A stretch of DNA of 64,000 bases from Pseudomonas sp. Irchel s3b2 (lineage in GTDB: Bacteria > Pseudomonadota > Gammaproteobacteria > Pseudomonadales > Pseudomonadaceae), in contig NZ_FYEB01000001.1 of the NCBI RefSeq assembly GCF_900187445.1, positions 372,001 through 436,000 of the forward strand, written 5' to 3'. The notes under the pieces are model-generated. The model made no database searches, was not told the origin of the DNA, and was given only the letters and a program-made list of their open reading frames with translations. The position numbers and the translations under genes were made by a program. Numbering within the stretch: the stretch's first letter is position 1; each line of letters begins with the position of its first letter. This document shows, one piece after another, positions 8,705 through 16,468 of this stretch.

Positions 8705-9549
8705 GCACCCTGATCAAGAAGCGCCACTCGCTGCTGCCGGGCGATACCGGCAAGTTCGCCGGCATCCTGTCGGGCTTCATTTTGCTGCTGGCAGTGCTGC
8801 CGATTTTGACCATGATCGTCATGTCGTTCAGCGGCGCGTCGAACCTCGACTTTCCGCCCAGCAGCTACAGCTTGCAATGGTACGAGGCCGCCTGGAACAC
8901 CTTCGTGTCGCCGGATTCCAGCGACGTGCTGAGCCTCGGCAAAGCCATGACCACCAGTTTGATGGTGGCCTGCCTGACCATGGTTTTCGCCACGATTATC
9001 GCGGTGCCGGCAGCCTATGCCTTGACCCGTTGCGAGTTCCGCGGCAAGGCCGTGGCGCTGCAATTGATGTCGCTGCCACTGGTGTTCCCGATGGTGGTGT
9101 TGGGCCTGGCCTTGTTGCTGGTGTTCGACAGCCTGCCGTTCCACATCACCACCTCGCGACTGGTGATTGCCCACGTGATTCTGGCGCTGCCGTTCGTGGT
9201 GAAAAACTGCACCGCGGCGATGCTCTCCATCGGCAGCGAAGTCGAAGAGGCCGCGCAAATGCTCGGCGCTTCACCGACTCGGGCGATTGTCGATGTGGTG
9301 GTGCCGTTGATGAAGTCGGGGATTCTGGCGGGCATGCTGCTGGCGTTCATCGTCTCGTTCAACGAATTCACCGTGACCTATTTCCTCTACACCATCGACG
9401 TCATGACCGTGCCGATCTGGATGTACAGTCGCACCGTGTCTTCGCTCGACCCTACCGTTTTCTCGTTTGCCGTGCTGATCGTGCTGATCGACTTCGTCCT
9501 GATTTGGGCGTTGGAGAAGCTGGTTGGCGAAGGTGGCGTTTCCTTTTGA
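8701..9549 (+). CDS. ABC transporter permease, PotC type
   Basis: A 282-residue inner-membrane permease with about six membrane segments. Its EAA loop reads EVEEAAQMLGASPTRAIVDV around residue 185. It partners the preceding permease (4-base overlap) and is followed after 13 bp by the ATPase gene. This is the usual B-C-A order of polyamine-type importers. Confidence 0.9.
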   Translation: MSTLIKKRHSLLPGDTGKFAGILSGFILLLAVLPILTMIVMSFSGASNLDFPPSSYSLQWYEAAWNTFVSPDSSDVLSLGKAMTTSLMVACLTMVFATIIAVPAAYALTRCEFRGKAVALQLMSLPLVFPMVVLGLALLLVFDSLPFHITTSRLVIAHVILALPFVVKNCTAAMLSIGSEVEEAAQMLGASPTRAIVDVVVPLMKSGILAGMLLAFIVSFNEFTVTYFLYTIDVMTVPIWMYSRTVSSLDPTVFSFAVLIVLIDFVLIWALEKLVGEGGVSF

Positions 9550-9562
9550 TTTGAGGTGCAAC

Positions 9563-10618
9563 ATGACTGGTCTGATTCTGGAAAACGTCGAGAAACACTA
9601 CGGCTCGGCCTGCGCGGTAAAGGATGTGAACCTGCATTTGCCCGAGGGCAAACTGGTGTGTTTTCTCGGCCCTTCGGGCTGCGGTAAAACCACCTTGCTG
9701 CGGATGATTGCCGGGCTTGAAACCCTGACCGGTGGCGAGATTCGCCTGGACGGCGAAGACATCGGCCACACGCCGGCGCATCAACGTAATTTCGGTATGG
9801 TGTTTCAATCGCTGGCGCTGTTTCCGCACATGACGGTGGGGGAGAACATCGCCTATCCGCTGAAACTGCGCGGGGTCAGCAAGGCTGATCAAAAGGCGCG
9901 GGTGGTGGAGTTGCTGGAGCTGATTCAGCTGCAGGAAATGATCGATCGCCCGGTGGCGAAACTCTCCGGCGGTCAGCGTCAGCGCGTGGCGATTGCCCGG
10001 GCGATTGCCTCGCGGCCGAAAATCCTTCTGCTCGACGAACCGCTGTCGGCGCTGGACGCCAAGTTGCGTGAGTCGATGCAGGTGGAAATCCGTCAGCTGC
10101 AACAACGTTTGAACATCACCACCATCATGGTCACCCACGACCAGCGCGAAGCCATGACCATGGCTGACATCGTGGTGGTGCTGGGTGAACATCGGGTGCA
10201 GCAGGTGGGTACGCCGATTGAAATCTATCGGCATCCGGCCAATGAATTCGTCGCGGACTTTATCGGTTCGGGGAATATTTTCCCGGCCACGGCGCTGGGT
10301 AACGGCAAGGTCAGCTTGCCCGGTGGCGATGCGCTGCAAGTGCCGATCTGCAGCAGCATTGTGGTGGGGGAGAAGGTGAAAATGCTGATTCGCCCGGAGG
10401 ACCTGCAACTGTCGCAACCCCAGGCCACCGCGGGGAATCGCTTGCTTGGGAAGGTGACCTTTGTGCGGGATATCGGTGCGACGATTGAAACCACCGTCGA
10501 GTGTTCCGGGGTGTCGTTTACCGCGTTGAGCACGCCGTGTCAGGGGGTTGGGTTGAGCATTGGCAATCCGGTGTCAGTGACATTGCCGGCTGAGGCTTGC
10601 CGAGTACTAAGCGCCTAA
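9563..10618 (+). CDS. ABC transporter ATP-binding protein, PotA type
   Basis: A 351-residue ATPase. Walker A is GPSGCGKTT (residues 37-45), the signature is LSGGQRQR (about 134), Walker B is ILLLDEP (about 154) and the switch histidine is in VTHDQREA. A C-terminal TOBE_2-like regulatory domain follows residue 240 (IGSGNIFPA, MLIRPEDLQL). It energises the importer formed with the two upstream permeases and the Tat-exported receptor. A family A REP pair directly follows the stop and may define the transcript end. Confidence 0.93.
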   Translation: MTGLILENVEKHYGSACAVKDVNLHLPEGKLVCFLGPSGCGKTTLLRMIAGLETLTGGEIRLDGEDIGHTPAHQRNFGMVFQSLALFPHMTVGENIAYPLKLRGVSKADQKARVVELLELIQLQEMIDRPVAKLSGGQRQRVAIARAIASRPKILLLDEPLSALDAKLRESMQVEIRQLQQRLNITTIMVTHDQREAMTMADIVVVLGEHRVQQVGTPIEIYRHPANEFVADFIGSGNIFPATALGNGKVSLPGGDALQVPICSSIVVGEKVKMLIRPEDLQLSQPQATAGNRLLGKVTFVRDIGATIETTVECSGVSFTALSTPCQGVGLSIGNPVSVTLPAEACRVLSA

Positions 10619-10632
10619 AAAACACCACCAAT

Positions 10633-10727
10633 CCGTAGGAGCGAGGCTTGCCCGCGAAGGCGTCTTATCGGCCAACACTAATGTTGAATATGAAATCGCC
10701 TTCGCGGGCAAGCCTCGCTCCTACAGG
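10633..10727. repeat. REP/BIME inverted pair, family A
   Basis: Inverted CCGTAGGAGCGAGGCTTGCC units enclosing a 35-bp spacer, between convergent ABC ATPase and AraC genes. No separate Rho-independent terminator is visible in this gap, so the pair may serve as the transcript end for both. Confidence 0.9.
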
Positions 10728-10743
10728 GGGGGTGCAAATCTGA

Positions 10744-11682
10744 TTACACGCTCAACCGCAACCGCGCCAAATCCCTTAACGGCGGCGCCCCGAACAACCG
10801 GCTGTACTCCCGGCTGAATTGCGAAGGGCTTTCATACCCGACCCGATAACCCGCCGCCGAAGCTTCCAGCCCTTCAGCCAGCATCAACCGCCGCGCCTCT
10901 TGCAGGCGCAACTGCTTCTGATACTGCAGTGGGCTCATTGCCGTCATCGCCTTGAACCGGTGGTGCAGTGTCGACACGCTCAGGTTCACTTCCCGCGCCA
11001 GATCATCGATGCGCAGCGGTTGCTCATAATTGCCGTTAAGCCATTTGATCGCCTGGCTGATGCGATGGCTCTGGCTGTTGGCGATTGCGATTTCATATAA
11101 CCGATGCCCCTGCTGGCTGCGCAACAGGCGATATAGAATTTCCCGGCGAATCAGCGGCGCCAGCATGGCGATGTCTTTGGGGGTGTCGAGCAAACGCGCC
11201 AGCCGCAACACGGCGTCGAGCATTGCCGAGTCGATCCGCTCGACATACAGGCCGCGGCCCGTGGGCCGTGTGGGCACGCCGATGGGGCCGGCGTCGGCAA
11301 TCAGCGCGGTGATTTCCGCGGGGTCGATGTCCAGCCGCACGGCGAGGATCGGTTCCTCTGGCGAGACGTTCACCACCCGCCCGCTCAAGGGCATCGAGAC
11401 CGACACCACCAGGTAATTCAGCGGGTCGTAATTGAAGTATTCATCCGCCAGCCGCACTTCCTTGCGCCCCTGGGCCATGATGCACAAGGCCGGCTGCGCC
11501 AGCACTGGGGCGAAGTCATGGTTTTTACTGTGGCGCGACATGAACAGCGAACCGACGGCGGTGGCATAAGTGCCATCCTCCATCGTGTTACGGCGGATGA
11601 GGGCGGCCAGTTCCGCGCGCTGTTTTTCCATGTCGGCATCCAGCGGGGCTTGAAAATGATCGAGCGACGACATGCTGGGCAT
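10744..11682 (-). CDS. AraC-family transcriptional regulator (AraC_N type)
   Basis: A 312-residue regulator with an N-terminal cupin-like AraC_N domain (residues about 25-180; ALCIMAQGRKEVRL and YLVVSVSMPLSGRV are typical) and a C-terminal pair of AraC helix-turn-helix motifs (LRIDDLAREVNLSVSTLHHR and ASAAGYRVGYESPSQFSREY). Members of this group often activate adjacent alcohol-dehydrogenase or oxidoreductase genes. Its divergent neighbour here is an ABM-domain monooxygenase, 326 bp away. A second in-frame ATG at 11673 is a possible start. Confidence 0.9.
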   Translation of the reverse strand: MPSMSSLDHFQAPLDADMEKQRAELAALIRRNTMEDGTYATAVGSLFMSRHSKNHDFAPVLAQPALCIMAQGRKEVRLADEYFNYDPLNYLVVSVSMPLSGRVVNVSPEEPILAVRLDIDPAEITALIADAGPIGVPTRPTGRGLYVERIDSAMLDAVLRLARLLDTPKDIAMLAPLIRREILYRLLRSQQGHRLYEIAIANSQSHRISQAIKWLNGNYEQPLRIDDLAREVNLSVSTLHHRFKAMTAMSPLQYQKQLRLQEARRLMLAEGLEASAAGYRVGYESPSQFSREYSRLFGAPPLRDLARLRLSV

Positions 11683-12008
11683 CCTCAGTGATGCGTTGGT
11701 AATGAGCTGAGCTTAAATTTGTGCAAGGGACAGCGGTAGACACATCCTGCCAAAAGCTTGCCTGATTCTGCACGAGGTAAATACGCGGGGCTGCCATGGC
11801 AGGTCAGCGCCGGGAAAACTTGCTTGAAAGTCGTGTTGCAGCGATGTGACAGTGGTTTACATGCTGTTACAGAGGTTTTTTGCAGCCGCGCAGGATTGTG
11901 CAACAAGCCGGCAGGAATCGACTAACGACGACCAAGGCGCGCCGCCTAATCTTGGATCCTGTCGCAGCCCGTCCCCGGCTGCCACTGGATGACCTGGGAG
12001 GGTTGAAC
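11683..12008. other. 326-bp divergent regulatory region between araC-type gene and ABM gene
   Basis: No gene seen. TTGTGCAA occurs at 11719-11726 and 11896-11903, both in the same orientation, and a similar GATTCTGCACGA lies between them. These may be AraC-type half-sites. The last bases (GGGAGGGTTGAAC before 12009) give the ribosome binding site of the monooxygenase. I see no terminator or RNA gene. Confidence 0.4.
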
Positions 12009-12362
12009 ATGTCTACGCAAATCCCCGTCAGTCATATGGCCTTCGTTCGCGCCCGCGCCGGGCGTTCGGCAGAACTCGGTGCGCGCCTGAGCGCCCTGAT
12101 CGAGCCATCGCGCAACGCGCCGGGTTGCCTGAGTTTTGCCCTGCAGCACTCGCAATGCGATTCCGAACTGTGGCTGGTGTCCGGTTTCTGGGACAACCAA
12201 CAGGCCATGACCGCTTATTTCGGCAGCCCGGCGATGCAGATTTTTGCCGAGCTGGTGCAGGAGCTGGTGGTCAATAGCCTGGATTTCCATACCTTCAAGG
12301 ATGTCTCGGCGGCCCAGGCCCTTGGCCAGTCCAAGGCGGCGGTACACAAACTCGTCGGTTGA
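12009..12362 (+). CDS. Putative quinol monooxygenase, ABM domain
   Basis: A 117-residue single-domain protein of the antibiotic-biosynthesis-monooxygenase fold. The fold signature is VSHMAFVRARAGRSAELGAR, then APGCLSFALQHS and LWLVSGFWDNQQAM. Family members are cofactor-free oxygenases or heme degraders acting as small dimers; no heme ligand can be assigned from sequence. ATG 12009 follows GGGAGGGTTGAAC. It is 41 bp upstream of the next co-oriented gene and may share its transcript. Confidence 0.82.
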   Translation: MSTQIPVSHMAFVRARAGRSAELGARLSALIEPSRNAPGCLSFALQHSQCDSELWLVSGFWDNQQAMTAYFGSPAMQIFAELVQELVVNSLDFHTFKDVSAAQALGQSKAAVHKLVG

Positions 12363-12403
12363 GGGTTTAATGGCGCCATTCTCCATTAGCCAGGATCCGC
12401 GAC

Positions 12404-12634
12404 ATGGCACGCAAAGCCTTTGAACACTTCGAAGCCGTTTCAGCAGTAGTACCGGGCGAGGGCGGTTACCACGCCGCGATTGCCGTCAAAGCCCTCGGTG
12501 GTTCCGGTGCCCCGCGTTTTCACAAAGTGCTGGAAAGCCAGACGTTCAAAACCGCTCATGAAGCCGACGAGGCCGCGGCCAAAGAGCTGACCCGCCTCAA
12601 AGACGTCAAAGAAGACACCGATCTGCTCTGGTAA
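12404..12634 (+). CDS. Small conserved hypothetical protein
   Basis: A 76-residue soluble acidic protein starting MARKAFEHFEAVSAVVPGEG and ending TDLLW. No signal peptide, membrane segment or cysteine. The sequence looks genuinely coding (regular Pseudomonas third-position G/C) and has a plausible start 41 bp after the ABM gene. It could be a small stress or house-keeping protein; I assign no function. It converges directly on the flavin reductase gene: its stop at 12632-12634 abuts that gene's stop at 12635. Confidence 0.7.
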   Translation: MARKAFEHFEAVSAVVPGEGGYHAAIAVKALGGSGAPRFHKVLESQTFKTAHEADEAAAKELTRLKDVKEDTDLLW

Positions 12635-13264
12635 TTACTTGACCGCCCCGGGGCGGAACATCTTGAACAATGCCTCTGGCCCCAGCTGAAAGTAATCCGC
12701 CGGCCCGCCGCCGCGCAGAATCGGTTCTGCCGCGGCGGTGTCGTACACCCCATCCTTCAACAGCCATTTGGCGATGTGCACGGCGACCACTTCGCCGAGA
12801 ATCAGCCAGCTCGGCACCATTTCCTTGTTTGCGCGCTGCAACTGAATGATCTGCGTGACCTTGCACTCGAAGGACACCGGGCTTTCGGCGACCCGTGGCA
12901 CCTGAATGATTTTCGATGCAGCGGTGGTCAGCCCGGAGAGTTCGAACTCGTCGACTTCAGGCCCGACCATGGCGCAGCTCTGGTTCATCTGCTCGGCCAG
13001 CGGCCGGGTCGCCAGGTTCCAGGCGAATTCGCCGGTCTGCTCGATGTTGTTCAGACTGTCTTTACGCCCGACGCTGGAAAAACCAATGATCGGCGGAATG
13101 TAGTTGAAGGCGTTGAAAAAGCTATAGGGCGCCAGGTTCAGGCGACCGTTGGCATCCTGGGAGGAAATCCAGCCGATAGGGCGCGGGCCGACGATGGCGT
13201 TGAACGGATCATGCGGCAGACCATGGCCGTTGGCGGGTTCGTAGAAATGGATGGCGTCGGGCAT
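12635..13264 (-). CDS. Flavin reductase family protein (FMN-binding)
   Basis: A 209-residue protein of the flavin-reductase-like domain family (DIM6/NtaB). The FMN-binding signature is visible in FNAIVGPRPIGWISSQDANG followed by NLAPYSFFNAFNYIPPIIGF. It should bind FMN and either supply reduced flavin to an oxygenase or act as an oxidoreductase of unknown substrate. ATG 13264 (MPDAIHFYEP) was chosen; the longer open frame begins inside a REP element and is unlikely. Proximity to the ABM monooxygenase is suggestive but the genes are convergent. Confidence 0.87.
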   Translation of the reverse strand: MPDAIHFYEPANGHGLPHDPFNAIVGPRPIGWISSQDANGRLNLAPYSFFNAFNYIPPIIGFSSVGRKDSLNNIEQTGEFAWNLATRPLAEQMNQSCAMVGPEVDEFELSGLTTAASKIIQVPRVAESPVSFECKVTQIIQLQRANKEMVPSWLILGEVVAVHIAKWLLKDGVYDTAAAEPILRGGGPADYFQLGPEALFKMFRPGAVK

Positions 13265-13341
13265 GTAAACAATTCCTGGGCTGCGTTCGGGATGCGCCAA
13301 TAGTGCAAGGACGACTACGTTATTTCCAGCGATACAAACCT

Positions 13342-13436
13342 CTGTAGGAGCGAGGCTTGCCCGCGAAGGCGTCGTGTCAGACACATCGATGCTGAATTTG
13401 AAATCGCCTTCGCGGGCAGGCCTCGCTCCTACAGGG
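13342..13436. repeat. REP/BIME inverted pair, family A
   Basis: Inverted CTGTAGGAGCGAGGCTTGCC units with a 40-bp spacer upstream of the flavin reductase gene. One half carries a base change (GGGCAGGCC instead of GGGCAAGCC). Confidence 0.9.
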
Positions 13437-13448
13437 TTCTGTGTCGAC

Positions 13449-13498
13449 GCAATAAAAACAGGGGCTGACCCGTTAAGGTCTGCCCCTGTTTTTATTGC
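13449..13498 (-). terminator. Strong Rho-independent terminator after the MFS carboxylate transporter gene
   Basis: A near-perfect 22-bp inverted repeat: arms GCAATAAAAACAGGGGC and GCCCCTGTTTTTATTGC plus an inner GACC/GGTC, one T-T mismatch, loop CGTTAA. On the minus strand it gives a GC stem followed by TTTTT, 11 bp after the stop of the gene at 13509. Confidence 0.9.
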
Positions 13499-13508
13499 GT
13501 GGGCTGAC

Positions 13509-14828
13509 TTAATCCGTCTCGATCCGCGAATGCTTGCGGGTATCTTTCATGGTCACGTACACCAGCAACGACACCGCGATGCACGCGGTGACATACCAGT
13601 AGTAACCGGTTTCCATGCCGATGCTCTTGAACCACAGCGCGATGTATTCAGCGGTGCCGCCGAAGATCGATACGGTCAGTGCATACGGCAGGCCAACACC
13701 CAGGGCGCGGATTTCGGTCGGGAACAGTTCAGCTTTGACCACCGCGTTGATCGAGGTGTAACCACTGACGATGATCAGCGCCGCCATGATCAGGAAAAAC
13801 GCGCCCCACCAGGTAGTGATGGTGTGCAGGGTGGTCAGGATCGGCACGGTGAACAGCGTTCCCAGAATGCCGAAGGCAATCAGGATCGGTCGGCGCCCGA
13901 TTTTATCCGACAGCCCGCCGATGATTGGTTGCAAACACATGAACAGGAACAGCGTGGCCGCGGAAATGGTGGTGGAGTCGGAAATGCTCATGCCGACGGT
14001 GTTCACCAGGTATTTCTGCATGTACGTGGTGTAGGTGTAGAACGCCAGCGTGCCGCCCATGGTCAGGCCGACCACGGTCATCAGTTCCTTCGGATGACGC
14101 ATCAAGGTGCGCATCGCGCTTTCCTTGGACTTTTCTTTCTTGGTGAACGACTCGGTTTCTTCCATACCGCGACGCAGGTACAGCGCGACCACGGCACACA
14201 GCGCGCCGATGGCGAACGGGATGCGCCAGCCCCAGGCGTACAGCTCCTCGGTGGTCAGAAAGTTTTGCAGCACGATCAGCACGCCCAGCGCTATGAGTTG
14301 ACCGGAGATCAGAGTCACGTACTGGAAGCTGGAGAAGAAGCCACGACGTTCCTTGGTAGCCATCTCGCTCAAGTAAGTGGCCGAGGTGCCGTACTCGCCA
14401 CCGACCGACAGGCCTTGCAACAAACGGGCGAACACCAGCAGGATCGGCGCGCCGATACCTATGGTTTCATAGCTCGGGCTCAGGGCGATCAGCAGCGAGC
14501 CGAAGCACATCAGGTAGACCGAGGCCATCAGGGCCTTTTTGCGCCCGACTTTGTCGGCATACAGGCCCATCAGCCAGCCACCGATCGGGCGCATCAGGAA
14601 GCCCACGGCGAAGATCGCGGCGGTGTTCAGCAGTTGTGCGGTGGTGTCGCCTTTGGGGAAAAAGGTCTTGGCGAAATACAAAGAGAAGGCGGCATAGACA
14701 TACCAGTCGTACCACTCGACCATGTTGCCGACAGAGCCGCTGAAGATCGATTTGATCCGGCTGGCGGTGGTTCTTTCTTTGGCCGGCAGGGCAGCCGACC
14801 CAAGAGGCAAGGCGTTGGAGTTATCCAT
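13509..14828 (-). CDS. MFS transporter, metabolite:H+ symporter family (KgtP / alpha-ketoglutarate permease-like)
   Basis: A 439-residue, 12-segment inner-membrane transporter. The MHS family signs are VGNMVEWYDWYVYAAFSLYF at the first helix and the loop motif GLYADKVGRKKALMAS between helices 2 and 3, plus LQGLSVGGEYG. This subgroup carries Krebs-cycle acids with protons; alpha-ketoglutarate is the best guess from similarity to E. coli KgtP and P. aeruginosa PA5530. A sigma-54 promoter and two palindromic upstream sites precede it, and an NtrC-type regulator with a DctB-type kinase lies immediately upstream, so carboxylate-induced, sigma-54-dependent expression is the likely control. Confidence 0.9.
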   Translation of the reverse strand: MDNSNALPLGSAALPAKERTTASRIKSIFSGSVGNMVEWYDWYVYAAFSLYFAKTFFPKGDTTAQLLNTAAIFAVGFLMRPIGGWLMGLYADKVGRKKALMASVYLMCFGSLLIALSPSYETIGIGAPILLVFARLLQGLSVGGEYGTSATYLSEMATKERRGFFSSFQYVTLISGQLIALGVLIVLQNFLTTEELYAWGWRIPFAIGALCAVVALYLRRGMEETESFTKKEKSKESAMRTLMRHPKELMTVVGLTMGGTLAFYTYTTYMQKYLVNTVGMSISDSTTISAATLFLFMCLQPIIGGLSDKIGRRPILIAFGILGTLFTVPILTTLHTITTWWGAFFLIMAALIIVSGYTSINAVVKAELFPTEIRALGVGLPYALTVSIFGGTAEYIALWFKSIGMETGYYWYVTACIAVSLLVYVTMKDTRKHSRIETD

Positions 14829-14890
14829 TGAAGGATCCTTCGTTTAATTGTTTTTGTGGAGCGCGTTAAAACGCAGCCTGCTGGAGCTAT

Positions 14891-14906
14891 AGCAGGAGCT
14901 GTGCCA
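14891..14906 (-). promoter_or_regulatory. Sigma-54 (RpoN) promoter for the MFS carboxylate transporter gene
   Basis: Reading the minus strand: TGGCAC, five bases, CTGCT. The GG and GC dinucleotides are separated by exactly 10 bp, as required (consensus TGGCAC-N5-TTGCW; one mismatch). The predicted start site, about 12 bp downstream, would leave a leader of about 50 nt before the ATG at 14828. Confidence 0.75.
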
Positions 14907-14950
14907 AAGGGGAGGAGGACCGGTTTAGAGGGGGTAGCGGATTTTGTTGA

Positions 14951-14995
14951 GCGGAAATCCGCTTATTGCGCACAAGGTAACGAGCGGATTTCCGC
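14951..14995. promoter_or_regulatory. Paired 12-bp palindromic upstream activator sites
   Basis: GCGGAAATCCGC (14951-14962) and its reverse complement GCGGATTTCCGC (14984-14995). Each is itself a near-palindrome, and their centres are 33 bp apart (three helical turns). They lie about 45-90 bp upstream of the sigma-54 -24 element, the usual place for NtrC-family enhancer sites. The NtrC-type regulator encoded next door is the obvious candidate ligand. Confidence 0.7.
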
Positions 14996-15007
14996 GCAAA
15001 ACCGACC

Positions 15008-15100
15008 CCTGTAGGAGCGAGCGATGCGGCGATCCGACTTGCCCGCGAAGAGGCCATCAGGACCGCTAAAAGCTTCGCGGGCAAGCCTCGCTCCTACAGG
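15008..15100. repeat. REP pair, family A, with a 15-bp longer variant half
   Basis: The left half reads GTAGGAGCGAGCGATGCGG followed by CGATCCGACTTGCCCGCGAA; compared with the standard unit, one G is replaced by 16 bases. The right half is normal. An equivalent variant occurs at 59093, so this is a recurring subtype rather than a single mutation. Confidence 0.85.
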
Positions 15101-15142
15101 TCCGGGGTGTCCGTGGCGTTCGGGGTGTTTGGGGGGGGCGTG

Positions 15143-16468
15143 TCAGATGAACATCTCGCGCGTCAGTCCATGCCGTTGCATCTTTTCATTAAAGGTACGG
15201 CGCGGCAGTTGCAGCTCTTCAAGCACCGCTTTCACATCACCTTTATGCCGGGTCAATGCCGCGCGCAAGCAATGCGCTTCGAAAGCTTCCTGCTGTGCCG
15301 CCAGTGACTGGCCGGGATCGATTCCCACCGGCTCCGGTTCGCCCAGGCCCAGCACTTGCCGCTCGGCGACGTTCGCCAGTTCGCGCACATTGCCCGGCCA
15401 GTCGTGGCTCAACAGATGGCTCAGTTGCGGCCCGCTCAAGGGCGCAAAGGTGCGCCCCAAACGCTCGGCGGCACTCTGCGCGAAGAATTCGAACAGCAGT
15501 GGAATGTCTTCACGCCGATCGCGCAACGGCGGCAGACGCAACTCGGCGACGTTCAATCGATAGGCCAAGTCCTCGCGAAAACGTCCGGCCCGCGCTTCAT
15601 CCAGCAAGTCGGGTTTGGTCGCGGCAATGATCCGCAAGTCTACGTGGATGCTCTGATTGGAGCCCAATCGCTCAAGCTTCTGTTCCTGCAATACCCTCAA
15701 CAATTTCACCTGCTGGGCCAACGGCATGCTTTCGATTTCATCGAGAAACAGCGTGCCGCCGTCGGCGTATTCGAGCTTGCCGATGCGTTTACCCTGGGCG
15801 CCCGTGAACGCGCCGCTCTCATGGCCGAACAGTTCGGCCTCGAACAACTGCTCGGGAATCGCCGCGCAGTTCAGCGCCACGAAGGGTTTATCTGCGCGGG
15901 GACCGAAGTCGTGCAAGCAACGGGCAACCAATTCCTTGCCGCTGCCGGTTTCGCCACGGATCAACACGTTGACCGGTAGCGTCGCCAGATCCAGCACCTG
16001 CCGGCGCAGTGTTTGCAAGCCACGGGACACTCCCAGCAGCGTCGCATCGAGTTTGGCGCGATTGTCCGCCTGTTCATGCAGAGCGCGGTTTTCCAGCACC
16101 AGCCGGCGCTTGTCCAAGGCGCGGCGCAGGCTGCTCAGCAGGGTTTCCGGGCTGAAGGGTTTCTCAAGGAAATCGTAGGCGCCGTCGCGCATCGCTTCGA
16201 CGGCCATCGGCACATCACCGTGACCGGTCAGCAGGATCACCGGCAAATCGGCATCGCGGCGCTGGACTTCGGCCAGCAGCTCCAGCCCCGTCATGCCGGG
16301 CATGCGCACGTCGCTGAGGATTACCCCGGGGAAATGCTTCGGCAGTTGCGCCAGGCACGCATCGGCGCGACTGAACAGCTGCACTTCGAAACCTGAGAGA
16401 CTCAGCCACTGTTCGACGGCGCTGCGGATGCTGCTTTCGTCATCGACCACCATCACCGAATTGAGCAT
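15143..16468 (-). CDS. NtrC-family sigma-54-dependent response regulator (DctD/MifR-like)
   Basis: A 441-residue activator. The receiver domain has acidic residues D9-D10, phospho-acceptor D53 (ILSDVRMPG) and K103. The AAA+ domain has Walker A GETGSGKE (172-179) and the sigma-54 contact loop GAFTGA (219-224). A Fis-type helix-turn-helix is at the C-terminus (about 405-440). ATG 16468 shares its A with the kinase stop (TGATG), so both are co-translated; a TTG one codon upstream is possible but less likely. It probably binds the paired palindromes at 14951-14995 and drives the sigma-54 promoter of the MFS transporter. P. aeruginosa MifR, required for alpha-ketoglutarate use, is the closest functional analogue I know. 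Confidence 0.92.
   Translation of the reverse strand: MLNSVMVVDDESSIRSAVEQWLSLSGFEVQLFSRADACLAQLPKHFPGVILSDVRMPGMTGLELLAEVQRRDADLPVILLTGHGDVPMAVEAMRDGAYDFLEKPFSPETLLSSLRRALDKRRLVLENRALHEQADNRAKLDATLLGVSRGLQTLRRQVLDLATLPVNVLIRGETGSGKELVARCLHDFGPRADKPFVALNCAAIPEQLFEAELFGHESGAFTGAQGKRIGKLEYADGGTLFLDEIESMPLAQQVKLLRVLQEQKLERLGSNQSIHVDLRIIAATKPDLLDEARAGRFREDLAYRLNVAELRLPPLRDRREDIPLLFEFFAQSAAERLGRTFAPLSGPQLSHLLSHDWPGNVRELANVAERQVLGLGEPEPVGIDPGQSLAAQQEAFEAHCLRAALTRHKGDVKAVLEELQLPRRTFNEKMQRHGLTREMFI

Noticed and set aside
13374..14831. Open frame of 485 codons opposite the KgtP-like transporter
   Set aside because: Starts inside a REP element and is antisense to an MFS gene with full family motifs.
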